Shown here: one piece after another, positions 8,890 through 16,422 of the stretch
Layout of the letters: the number at the start of each line of letters is the position of its first letter
Position numbering within the stretch: position 1 is the stretch's first letter
NCBI GenBank assembly: GCA_040635515.1
Contig: JBEYHY010000001.1
Location: 682,001-746,000, forward strand
Source: Prauserella_A sp040635515
Lineage (GTDB): Bacteria > Actinomycetota > Actinomycetes > Mycobacteriales > Pseudonocardiaceae
DNA: 64,000 nucleotides
Direction of reading: 5' to 3'
Program-made: the position numbers and the translations under genes
Notes under the pieces: generated by a model
The model's input: the letters and a program-made list of their open reading frames with translations, nothing else
Databases searched by the model: none
Told to the model about the DNA's origin: nothing

Positions 8890-9264
8890 ATGCCTGATTC
8901 CGACGAACCTCCGGTCGCCGAGTTCGGCGACGAATTGTGGGTCCGCCCCTACACGGTGACCAACGGGCGGACGCATCCCAGCGCGGCACTGGACCTGATG
9001 TCACAGGTACGGGCGACGGGACGGGGCAGGATCGCCCCCGGGAGCCTGGGTTTCGAACACGCCCAGGCATTGCGACTGTGCAACTCGCCGACGTCCGTGG
9101 CGGAGGTCGCCGCACATCTGCGGCAGCCGGTCATGGTGGTCAAGGTGTTGCTTTCCGACCTGATCGAGTCGGGCGCGGTCACTGCTCGCATGCCGATCAC
9201 CGATTTCGAAGCAGCCGACCCGAACCTACTGGAAGCGCTCCTCAATGGTCTCCGACGCCTCTGA
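8890..9264 (+). CDS. cvnC: Conservon DUF742 protein CvnC
   Basis: A 124-residue DUF742 protein with the family's N-terminal WVRPYTVTNGRT and a C-terminal winged-helix-like part around VAEVAAHLRQP. Its biochemical role is not established; in conservons it associates with the other Cvn proteins. The ATG follows the cvnB stop closely, and its 3' end overlaps cvnD by 20 bases, so the operon is tightly coupled. Confidence 0.92.
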   Translation: MPDSDEPPVAEFGDELWVRPYTVTNGRTHPSAALDLMSQVRATGRGRIAPGSLGFEHAQALRLCNSPTSVAEVAAHLRQPVMVVKVLLSDLIESGAVTARMPITDFEAADPNLLEALLNGLRRL

Positions 9265-9853
9265 TTTCTTCCCGACCCAGTTCAAGATCCTCGTCGCCGG
9301 AGGGTTCGGCGTCGGCAAGACCACGTTCGTCGGCGCGGCCAGCGAGATCGAGCCGTTGACGACCGAGGAGCGGCTGACGACGGCAGGCGTCGGCATCGAC
9401 AACGTCACCGGTGTCGAGTCCAAAACCACCACGACGGTGGCCATGGACTTCGGCCGGATCACGTTCCTCGCCGAGAACATGGTCCTGTACCTGTTCGGCA
9501 CACCCGGACAGGACCGGTTCTGGTTCATGTGGGACGAGTTGTCCAGGGGAGCGCTCGGCGCGGTCGTGCTCGCCGACACGCGCCGGTTGCAGGACTGCTT
9601 CGCCGCCGTGGAGTTCTTCGAGCGGCGGGGCATCAAGTTCCTCGTCGCGATCAACGAATTCGACAACGCCTACCGCTACCACGCCGCCGACGTGAGGACC
9701 GCGCTCGATCTCAATCCGCGGGTTCCGCTGCTGCGCTGCGACGCCCGCAACAGCCAGTCGGCCAACGGTGTGCTGATCACGCTCGTCGAGCACATCGTCG
9801 AGACCCTTCCCACCACCGTCGAGCAGAACGCCGCACACGAGATTCGGAGCTAG
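9245..9853 (+). CDS. cvnD: Conservon small GTPase CvnD
   Basis: A 202-residue GTP-binding protein of the conservon family. The P-loop GGFGVGKT is at residues 19-26, the G3-like TPGQDR near 87, and the G4 position reads AINEFD. It is the output switch of the complex, expected at the inner face of the membrane. It overlaps cvnC and is followed by the GAF gene after 2 bases. Confidence 0.94.
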   Translation: MVSDASDFFPTQFKILVAGGFGVGKTTFVGAASEIEPLTTEERLTTAGVGIDNVTGVESKTTTTVAMDFGRITFLAENMVLYLFGTPGQDRFWFMWDELSRGALGAVVLADTRRLQDCFAAVEFFERRGIKFLVAINEFDNAYRYHAADVRTALDLNPRVPLLRCDARNSQSANGVLITLVEHIVETLPTTVEQNAAHEIRS

Positions 9854-9855
9854 TA

Positions 9856-10458
9856 ATGAACTTCGAGGTGACCGATGACCGCATCCTGACCGCGCCCGAC
9901 GACCCCGAGGTCTCCCAGCGGATGGCGAGGCTCAGGGCGCTGGGATTGGGGGACCAGCCGGACAAGGTGTTCGACGAGTTCGCGGCGCGGCTGGCCACCA
10001 TCACCGGTGCGCCGTTCGCCATGGTCAACTTCATCAACGACCGGCAGCAGTACTTCGCCGGTCTCTACACGCCGTCCGCGTCGAGGACCGCCGGCGCACT
10101 GGAGGCGGTGCAGGGATCCGTGCACGCCGATCCAGGCAGGGAAATGGGTCTCGATCACGGGTTCTGCCCGCACGTCGTGGTGCGCCGCAAGGCGCTCGTG
10201 CTCGACGACGTGTGCGACTATCCCCGGTTCGCGGGCAATCCGGTCGTCGACAAGATCGGTATCCGGTCCTACCTCGGCGCTCCGCTGATCGACCGCACGG
10301 GGACGGCGCTGGGCACGATCTGTGTGGTGGCGACCGAGCCGCGCCCGTGGGGGCGGCCCGGCCTTGAGACCATCAAGTCGCTGGCCTCGGAACTGACCGA
10401 CCTCATCCACCAGCGGGAACAGCAACAGGAAGCCGCAAGCCGACACTACTATGCGTGA
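9856..10458 (+). CDS. GAF-domain protein, fifth gene of the conservon
   Basis: A 200-residue protein consisting essentially of one GAF domain (core about residues 30-185). GAF domains bind small ligands or cofactors. Position 9856 is the ATG directly after the GTPase stop. Many conservons carry a cytochrome P450 as the fifth gene; here a GAF sensor takes that place, so it may give the complex its signal input. Its last 56 bases overlap, tail to tail, the end of the acyl-CoA dehydrogenase gene on the other strand. Confidence 0.88.
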   Translation: MNFEVTDDRILTAPDDPEVSQRMARLRALGLGDQPDKVFDEFAARLATITGAPFAMVNFINDRQQYFAGLYTPSASRTAGALEAVQGSVHADPGREMGLDHGFCPHVVVRRKALVLDDVCDYPRFAGNPVVDKIGIRSYLGAPLIDRTGTALGTICVVATEPRPWGRPGLETIKSLASELTDLIHQREQQQEAASRHYYA

Positions 10459-11650
10459 GCTGATCGGAAAGGCGCTGGGACCACTGGCCCTTGCTGGTCC
10501 CCAGTGCCGTTTCGGCCAGCCGTAGCCGCTGCACGTCAGAGGTGCCTGCGGGAGCGTAGATGTGGTGGGCGTCGCGCACGTAGCGTTCGATCTGCTGATC
10601 AGGCGAAAGCCCGTACGCGGCGAACACCTCCATGGCCGTCCTCGCGGAGTCCAATGAGGACTCTACGTTGACCAGCTTGGCGTTCATCAGCTCCGCGTCG
10701 CACGGAATCCCCGTGTCGAGCAGCCTCGCCGCGTGATAAGCGACCAGCCTGGCCGTCATGAGCTGGGATTGCATCTGGCCCAGTTTCTGTTTGACGGTGG
10801 GAAGTTCCGCCAGCGACTGCCCGTAGCGCTGGTGCTCGACCGCGAACCGCACGGTGCGTTCCACGATGGCCTGATGGATGCCGAGCGAGACGGCGGTCAG
10901 ATTCGGTCTGCCGTAGAGAATGCTGGAGGAGTAGGCGACGGCCAGGCCGTCACCCTCGGCGCCGAGCAGGCAGTGCGCGGGCACTCGGCAATCCTCGAAG
11001 ATCAGTTCACCGAAGCTGAATCCGTGTAGCCCCATGGAAGGCTGGTATTCACCGAGCCGGAAACCGGGCCGGTCTGATTCGACGAGGAAGGCCGAGAGTC
11101 CTTTCGAGCCGCTTCCCGTGCGGACGACGACACCGTGCAGGTCACCGATGTGGCTGTTGCCGACGAAGACCTTCCTGCCGTTGAGGAGGTAGTCGTCGCC
11201 GTCTCTCCGGGCGGTGGCGGTCATCCCGAGTACGTGACCGCCGGATTCCGGTTCCGTCACGGCGATGGTGGGCAGGCAGGCTCCCGAGGCGACGGCCGGG
11301 AGCCATCGCTGCTTCTGTTGCTCGTTGCCGAAGTGCAGGATCTTCGCCACACCGAGCTGTGATGCCTGCACCATCGCGCCCATGGCGCCGCTGATCCTGG
11401 ACAGCTCCTCGATGATGATCGTCTTGGCGAGATGCCCCAGCCCCATCCCGTCGTACTCCGGCCCGATCGTCACCCCGATCCAGCCCTGCTCCGCGATCCG
11501 CCTCGACAGTACATAGTGGATCGCCTTCGCCGATTCCATGTCGGCGACCAGCGGCGACACCTCGGTCTCGGCGAAGCTCCTGACCTCTGCGCGAAGCTGC
11601 TCGTGAGCCATGCTCGTGAAGTACCCGTCCACCTCGCCGGCGCCGTCCAA
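10403..11650 (-). CDS. Acyl-CoA dehydrogenase family protein lacking the usual catalytic Glu
   Basis: A flavoprotein of the acyl-CoA dehydrogenase fold, about 415 residues. The FAD/substrate motifs AVTEPESGGH and MGLHGFSFGEL are present. The segment that normally reads YEGT, carrying the catalytic base in short- and medium-chain enzymes, reads IYAPAGTSDVQ here, so the Glu is absent. It could act on an acyl carrier protein or as an N- or C-hydroxylase, or place its base elsewhere. I chose a TTG start because AAGGAG lies 5 bases before it; a GTG at 11632 and an ATG at 11611 are alternatives. It is a single gene. Confidence 0.8.
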   Translation of the reverse strand: MDGAGEVDGYFTSMAHEQLRAEVRSFAETEVSPLVADMESAKAIHYVLSRRIAEQGWIGVTIGPEYDGMGLGHLAKTIIIEELSRISGAMGAMVQASQLGVAKILHFGNEQQKQRWLPAVASGACLPTIAVTEPESGGHVLGMTATARRDGDDYLLNGRKVFVGNSHIGDLHGVVVRTGSGSKGLSAFLVESDRPGFRLGEYQPSMGLHGFSFGELIFEDCRVPAHCLLGAEGDGLAVAYSSSILYGRPNLTAVSLGIHQAIVERTVRFAVEHQRYGQSLAELPTVKQKLGQMQSQLMTARLVAYHAARLLDTGIPCDAELMNAKLVNVESSLDSARTAMEVFAAYGLSPDQQIERYVRDAHHIYAPAGTSDVQRLRLAETALGTSKGQWSQRLSDQLTHSSVGLRLPVAVPAGG

Positions 11651-12435
11651 ATCGCGCTCCTTGTCCTTCCGTCGCCGCTTGCTCGCGGTTGCCGACAGCC
11701 CCAATGAACCTGAGGGATCTTCGCACAACGGGCACCGCCGAGGTACCTCCTCTATGGTGATTGCGGAGACAGTAGTTGATCACCGATTGGCGCGTGAACC
11801 GGCCAGTACGGCTTCCGATTCGCTTCCGCCGACGTGGATTCCCGCCGCCCGCAGGTCCGTGACCAGTTAGGACGCCGCCAAGCGTGTGCTCGGTTGATCG
11901 CGGCGCCGATGGCAACTCTCCGGAGTCGGCCCACGAAGCCGAAACAGCCCGTGTGGACCGTGAACGAGCCTTGGGGGCGGCCTTCGCCGCTGTCCCGTGC
12001 CGGGTTTGGCCTGGTTTTCCGCACGATGGAACGGTGTCCTTGATGGGTGGCATCGGGCGAGAGTGAGCGGTTGCTTCTGAAAACGACGCCAGGGCACGGG
12101 ATTCGGCACGCTCACCCAGTGTTGATCTTTCTCACATTGCGTGACGCTGGGTTATCCGGGGTCCGCCGTGGCGGTTGCCTGCCGCTGTGGACTTCGCATG
12201 TATTCGGTGCTATATAGAAAGGTTGCCGTCGAGCGGGTGTCCGGGAACGGCGAGGGAGAGTCGGTGCCCGTCTTGGTCCGGGGTGCGTCCTGTTTCGTGT
12301 ATCCACTGTGGACTGAAATCGATCCACAGTGGAATTGCCTGGGCTGGATGGGCGACCCCGTGCTGCTCGGCGACGAGCCGGCGGTTGCCGTTACAGTGGA
12401 GACCGAGAGGTACCCGAAGCGTGGGAGGCGTCGTC
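11651..12435. other. Gene-free region with promoter-like AT-rich stretches
   Basis: I find no convincing coding sequence in this 785-base region. It separates two divergent genes. Base composition drops around 12110-12240. The only definite structure is the inverted repeat at 12302-12333. A small RNA cannot be excluded. Confidence 0.5.
12302..12333. promoter_or_regulatory. Inverted repeat upstream of the HxlR gene
   Basis: TCCACTGTGGA (12302-12312) and its exact reverse complement TCCACAGTGGA (12323-12333) are separated by 10 bases. Each arm is itself almost palindromic. It sits about 100 bases before the HxlR start and could be an operator. The half-motif also occurs singly elsewhere in the window. 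Confidence 0.5.
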
Positions 12436-12864
12436 GTGAACGACAACACAGGCTGGGTGGCGGAATCCGCCGGCTCTGGTTCCGCGGTCGCGCTGGCCCC
12501 CGAACCGCCGTGCCCGCTGACTCCCGTCGTCGACGTGGTCTTCAGCAGGTGGACGGCGCTGATCCTGTGGACTCTCCACGAATACGGCCGCCAGCGATTC
12601 GTCGAGCTGGAACGCCGCGTCGCGACGATCTCGCCGAAGGTGCTCACCCAGCGGCTGCGCAGACTGGAGCGCGACGGCCTGCTGCTGCGCATCCGGCACA
12701 CCGCGGTTCCGCCGAGGGTCGAGTACGAGATCACCGAGCTCGGCCGCAGCCTCGCGCCGTTGTTCGCTTCCCTCGCCGAATGGTCGGTCAACCTCGGCAA
12801 GGTCGAACAGGCCCGCCGGGAATACGACGCGCGAGAGAGGATGAGCACGGCACCGGGCGGATAA
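12436..12864 (+). CDS. HxlR-family winged-helix transcriptional regulator
   Basis: A 142-residue MarR-like regulator of the HxlR group. The family core CPLTPVVDVVFSRWTALIL begins near residue 25, followed by the winged helix around ISPKVLTQRLRRLERDGLL. The GTG at 12436 has GGGAGG 7 bases before it; an in-frame GTG five codons earlier is less likely. HxlR proteins usually control a neighbouring redox or stress gene. The nearest candidate is the convergent NmrA-like reductase, but it is separated by a strong terminator. Confidence 0.9.
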   Translation: MNDNTGWVAESAGSGSAVALAPEPPCPLTPVVDVVFSRWTALILWTLHEYGRQRFVELERRVATISPKVLTQRLRRLERDGLLLRIRHTAVPPRVEYEITELGRSLAPLFASLAEWSVNLGKVEQARREYDARERMSTAPGG

Positions 12865-12902
12865 GCCGGTGTGCCCGCTCGGTGAATCGTCCGAAGTGGA
12901 CC

Positions 12903-12941
12903 ACGGTACCCGGCGGTGCCGCAGGCACCGCCGGGTACCGT
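12903..12941. terminator. Bidirectional terminator hairpin between convergent genes
   Basis: Perfect 18-base arms starting ACGGTACCCGGCGG surround a 3-base loop (GCA). It lies between the stop codons of the HxlR and NmrA-like genes. It can act for both strands, although it lacks a long T tract, as is usual in actinobacteria. Confidence 0.88.
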
Positions 12942-12944
12942 TCC

Positions 12945-13790
12945 TCAGTGTGGCCAGCCGCCCTCGCGTTCCGTTGCGTGCGCGAACTCCGCGAAAGACC
13001 TCGGTTCGCGGCCGAGTGCCCTGCGAACCCCGTCGGAGCGGTGGCTGTCCCTGCCTTCCCGCAAGGGTTCCAGCACGTCGATGAAGGTTCGCGCGTCCTC
13101 GGCGCTCCAGCCGGTTTCCGTCAGTTCCGCGATGGCGGCCCGCTGCCCGAGCGGCACGTAGCGGATGTCGCGGCCGGTCGCGCCGGAGATCACCGCCGCG
13201 ACCTCGGCGAGCGTGAGTGCCGCGGGACCGGACAGTTCGTAGCACTGCTCGTGGTGTCCTTCGCCGGTCAGGGCCGCCACCGCGACGTCGGCGATGTCGC
13301 GGGCGTCGACGAAGCTTGCCGCGCCGTCGCCGCCAGCGAGTCGCAGCTCGCCTCCCGCGACGCTTTCCGCGAAGAATCCCTCGCTGAAGTTCTGGGCGAA
13401 CCAGCCCGGCCGCACGATCGTCCACTCCAGCCCGCTCGCCCGTACCGCCGCCTCGCCATCCCGCAGTCCTTCCCCGACACCATGGGGATCGGGAACGTAG
13501 CCGGGTACGTCGATTCCCCTCCCCGAGGCAAGCACGATCCGCTCGACCCCGAGCTCCCTCGCGCGCTCGACGAAAGGCCGGGTGAGCGCGGAGCCGTCGA
13601 GTGGCACGAGGTACACCGCCCTCGCGCCGGAAAGCACCGGATCCCAGGTGTCGCGCTCGCTCCAGTCGAAGCGCACCACGCCTTGCCTGGACACCGGTCT
13701 CACCGGATGCCCGCCCTCGGCGAGCCGGGAGAGCACCCTCTTGCCTGTCTTGCCGGTCGCGCCGGTCACCACTATCGGAGCTGTCGTCAT
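12945..13790 (-). CDS. NmrA-like NAD(P)-binding atypical SDR
   Basis: A 281-residue atypical short-chain dehydrogenase of the NmrA/quinone-oxidoreductase-2 group. The N-terminal VVTGATGKTGKRV is the nucleotide-binding glycine motif, and WTIVRPGWFAQNF is the characteristic middle segment. Such proteins act as NAD(P)H-dependent reductases or redox sensors. It is divergent from the AraC regulator, with 82 bases between them, so that regulator probably controls it. Confidence 0.88.
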   Translation of the reverse strand: MTTAPIVVTGATGKTGKRVLSRLAEGGHPVRPVSRQGVVRFDWSERDTWDPVLSGARAVYLVPLDGSALTRPFVERARELGVERIVLASGRGIDVPGYVPDPHGVGEGLRDGEAAVRASGLEWTIVRPGWFAQNFSEGFFAESVAGGELRLAGGDGAASFVDARDIADVAVAALTGEGHHEQCYELSGPAALTLAEVAAVISGATGRDIRYVPLGQRAAIAELTETGWSAEDARTFIDVLEPLREGRDSHRSDGVRRALGREPRSFAEFAHATEREGGWPH

Positions 13791-13872
13791 GAATGGCAGT
13801 CAACCGGCCGCCGGCGCCCGGGGAACATGGTCACGACGCTTCCGGTGATGTGTCTTCGTCTACGCTTGCCGC

Positions 13873-14808
13873 GTGGCAGGCTTCGATCCGCTGGCCGACT
13901 TGCTGGCAGGGGTGAGGGCGCGGGGCGCCGTGTTCAGCAGGGCGATCATGACGCCGCCGTGGTCGTTGCGCGTGGCGGCGAGTGCTCCGCTGTCGCTCGC
14001 GACCATGCTGCGCGGAACGGCGTGGATCGTGCGCGACCAGGGCGAACCGGTGCGGGTCGGTGAAGGTGACATCGCCGTCGTCGCCGGCGACGAGCCTTAC
14101 ACGATCGGCGGCGATCCCACCACGGTGCCCCGGAAGGTCGTCGGCCGCGACGACTACTGCCGTGGCACCGGCGAGCCCGGTGCGACCTGCGGTGAGCCGG
14201 ACACCGGCTCGCCGGTCCTGCTCAGCGGAGCCTACGAGCGGCGAGGCGAACTCGGTGAGAAGCTGCTGAGGGCACTGCCGCCGGTGCTCGTCGTTCCTGG
14301 GGCGGGCAACCACGGCGGGCTGCTGGAATTGGTGCGCGCCGAGCTGGCCTCGGAAAAGGCGGGACGGCGGATCGTGCTGGACCGCGTACTGGATCTGCTG
14401 CTGGTTTCCGTGCTGAGGGAGTGGTTCGAGCGGCCGGGGGCCGAGCCTCCCTTGTGGTATCGCGCGATGGCCGATCCGGTGGTCGGCGGCGCGCTGCGGT
14501 TGCTGCACGCCGATCCGGCGCATCCGTGGACGGTGGGCGGTCTCGCGGCCGAAACAGGGCTGTCCCGGGCCGCGTTCGCCCGCAGATTCACCGCCTACGC
14601 CGGTACCCCTCCGATGACCTACCTCGCCGAGTTGCGGATCGGCATGGCCGCCGATCTGTTGCGCTCGACCGGCGATACGGTCGCCTCGATCGCGGCGAAG
14701 GCCGGGTATGCCGACGCCTTCGCGCTGAGCGTGGCTTTCAGCAGGCTCAGGGGTGTCTCGCCGTCGGTCTATCGCGACGGAGACGACGGCGAGAGCCGGA
14801 CCGGCTGA
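13873..14808 (+). CDS. AraC-family regulator with cupin_6 sensor domain
   Basis: A 311-residue regulator. The N-terminal 190 residues form a cupin-type effector domain, with the MTPPWSLRV segment typical of cupin_6. The C-terminal 100 residues contain two AraC helix-turn-helix motifs (VGGLAAETGLSRAAFARRF and VASIAAKAGYADAFALSVAF). GTG is the start. It is divergently paired with the NmrA-like reductase, its probable target. Confidence 0.9.
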   Translation: MAGFDPLADLLAGVRARGAVFSRAIMTPPWSLRVAASAPLSLATMLRGTAWIVRDQGEPVRVGEGDIAVVAGDEPYTIGGDPTTVPRKVVGRDDYCRGTGEPGATCGEPDTGSPVLLSGAYERRGELGEKLLRALPPVLVVPGAGNHGGLLELVRAELASEKAGRRIVLDRVLDLLLVSVLREWFERPGAEPPLWYRAMADPVVGGALRLLHADPAHPWTVGGLAAETGLSRAAFARRFTAYAGTPPMTYLAELRIGMAADLLRSTGDTVASIAAKAGYADAFALSVAFSRLRGVSPSVYRDGDDGESRTG

Positions 14809-14933
14809 GGGTTTTCCGTACGCCGGTGGGGCATTTCGCCACCGTGGGGCCGGAAAGCTCCGATTGCCCGCGGCGCCGCCCGCTGCCTACGGTCACGACA
14901 GCCGAGACGAACAGACAGCGAGGCAGGCCGACG

Positions 14934-15371
14934 GTGGACCAGCGAGAGCGCGTTCATGACACGATCACCCGCTACCTGAGGTTGTGTGACGTGCCGAAAG
15001 CCGATGGTGAGCGCGGCGAACTGGCGGAGTTGTTCACCGACGACGTGGTGTGGGAAGGAATCGGCAGCGCCTACGCCGGAAAGTTCGGGCGGACCAGGGG
15101 AAAGCAGGCCGTCGCGGACATGGTCGGCTCCTACCTGCCACCGAATCCCCACTTCGAGTCGAACGTGCACATCCTCGGCCAGGGCACGGTCGAGCTGACC
15201 GGGACGAGCGCGAGCGGATGCTGGCTGATGCAGCAGATTTCCCACTACCGGACGGGAGAGCGTGAACTCATGGTGGCGAGGCTGGAGGTCGACTTCCGGC
15301 TGACGCCGCGACGCGCGCTGATCTCCCGTTTCCGTACCCAGCGGCTGACCGGGACGGCGCTTCCCGGGTAG
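14934..15371 (+). CDS. SnoaL/NTF2-like protein
   Basis: A 145-residue protein of the SnoaL-like NTF2 fold (an initial helix, then LAELFTDDVVWEG and a curved β-sheet). Such proteins can be isomerases, dehydratases or small-ligand binders. The GTG start was chosen because the frame upstream overlaps the AraC gene and is not protein-like. It leads a plus-strand run of four genes that ends with the two-component system and may belong to the indole-acetate module, but that link is only positional. Confidence 0.75.
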   Translation: MDQRERVHDTITRYLRLCDVPKADGERGELAELFTDDVVWEGIGSAYAGKFGRTRGKQAVADMVGSYLPPNPHFESNVHILGQGTVELTGTSASGCWLMQQISHYRTGERELMVARLEVDFRLTPRRALISRFRTQRLTGTALPG

Positions 15372-15405
15372 CGCGCCCGAAGGCAGAGAAGGAGATCCCA
15401 CCACG

Positions 15406-15708
15406 ATGGACAGCGATTCCGGGCACCGTGAGGCACACCGGCATGGTTCGGATGACCGCAGCATGTTGCTGACGTGTTACGCCGATACCCACGGTTACGG
15501 ATGGTCGCATGTGGACCTGTTCGTGCACGCTGCCGACGGCAGGGAGCTGAACTGGGTACATTGGCAGGCAACGGAGAACGGACCGGGTGGCGCCGACGCC
15601 GCCACCGCGAAAGCCGAGCCCCGGCTTCGCAGGGTCAGTACGTGGAGCCACGGAGTGAGCGCCGATGGCAGCGAGTACTGGACCGCGCGCGCGGAGTGGG
15701 CCGACTGA
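15406..15708 (+). CDS. Small hypothetical protein
   Basis: A hydrophilic protein of 100 residues that I cannot assign to a family. It contains several Trp and His residues (GYGWSHVDL, NWVHWQ, STWSHG). AGAAGGAG lies 8-10 bases before the ATG, a strong ribosome site that supports it as a gene. It lies 34 bases after the SnoaL-like gene and directly before the response regulator, so it is probably co-transcribed with both. Confidence 0.7.
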   Translation: MDSDSGHREAHRHGSDDRSMLLTCYADTHGYGWSHVDLFVHAADGRELNWVHWQATENGPGGADAATAKAEPRLRRVSTWSHGVSADGSEYWTARAEWAD

Positions 15709-15727
15709 ACGTGAGGTGAGGCCGGTG

Positions 15728-16411
15728 ATGGTCATGGGCGACCAGCCGGGCACGGTACGCGCGGGTCTGACCGGCGAGACCGCGAGCGGCGCCGGGAACC
15801 CCGTCGTCTACGTCGTCGACGACGACGAGCAACTGTGCGCGTCACTGGCGTGGTTGCTGGAGTCGGTGCACATCGAGGCGCGGTGCTTCACCGACGTCGC
15901 CGCGTTTCTCGCCGCCTACGATCCGTTGCAGCCGGCGTGTCTCGTGCTCGACGTGCGGATGCCGGACGTCAGCGGGTTCCAGTTGCAGGAGACGCTCAAC
16001 GCGGCGGGCGCGGTGCTGCCGATCGTGTTCGTCTCGGCACACGGCGACATCAGGATGTCGGTGCGCGCCCTGCAGCGCGGCGCCGTGGATTTCCTGGAGA
16101 AACCCTACGATCCGCAGCACATGCTCGACGTCGTCCAGGAAGCGTTGCGCACGGCGCGATCCCGGTTCTCGCTCGCGGCGACGGCACGGGATCTCACCGC
16201 GCGGATCGACTGCCTGACCCAGCGTGAACGCGAGATACTCGGCCACCTCATCGAGGGGCTGCCGAGCAAGAGCATCGCCGTGAAGCTCGGAATCAGCGTC
16301 AAGACGGTGGATGTGCATCGCACCAGGATCAGGGAGAAGACCGGGGCGAAGAGCATCACCACGCTCGTCCGCGACCTGCTGCAGGCCGGTGTCACACCCC
16401 CGGCGAGCTGA
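15728..16411 (+). CDS. FixJ/NarL-type response regulator
   Basis: A two-component response regulator of 227 residues. The receiver domain has the acidic pair after VVYVVDDDE, the phosphoacceptor Asp near residue 75 (LVLDVRMPD) and the conserved Lys in FLEKPYDP. The C-terminal LuxR-type helix-turn-helix reads LTQREREILGHLIEGLPSK. ATG or the GTG one codon earlier can be the start. It is followed after 11 bases by its cognate kinase. With the kinase it lies next to the transporter and iac-cat operon, so I infer that it activates them. Confidence 0.92.
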   Translation: MVMGDQPGTVRAGLTGETASGAGNPVVYVVDDDEQLCASLAWLLESVHIEARCFTDVAAFLAAYDPLQPACLVLDVRMPDVSGFQLQETLNAAGAVLPIVFVSAHGDIRMSVRALQRGAVDFLEKPYDPQHMLDVVQEALRTARSRFSLAATARDLTARIDCLTQREREILGHLIEGLPSKSIAVKLGISVKTVDVHRTRIREKTGAKSITTLVRDLLQAGVTPPAS

Positions 16412-16422
16412 GCGGGGGCGCA

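Noticed and set aside
11834..12043. Small protein genes in the gene-free region
   Set aside because: The frames lack ribosome sites and overlap on both strands; none looks like a protein.
12141..14063. A 640-codon plus-strand frame over the HxlR and NmrA-like genes
   Set aside because: It has no recognisable protein features and lies across two genes in the wrong frame or strand.
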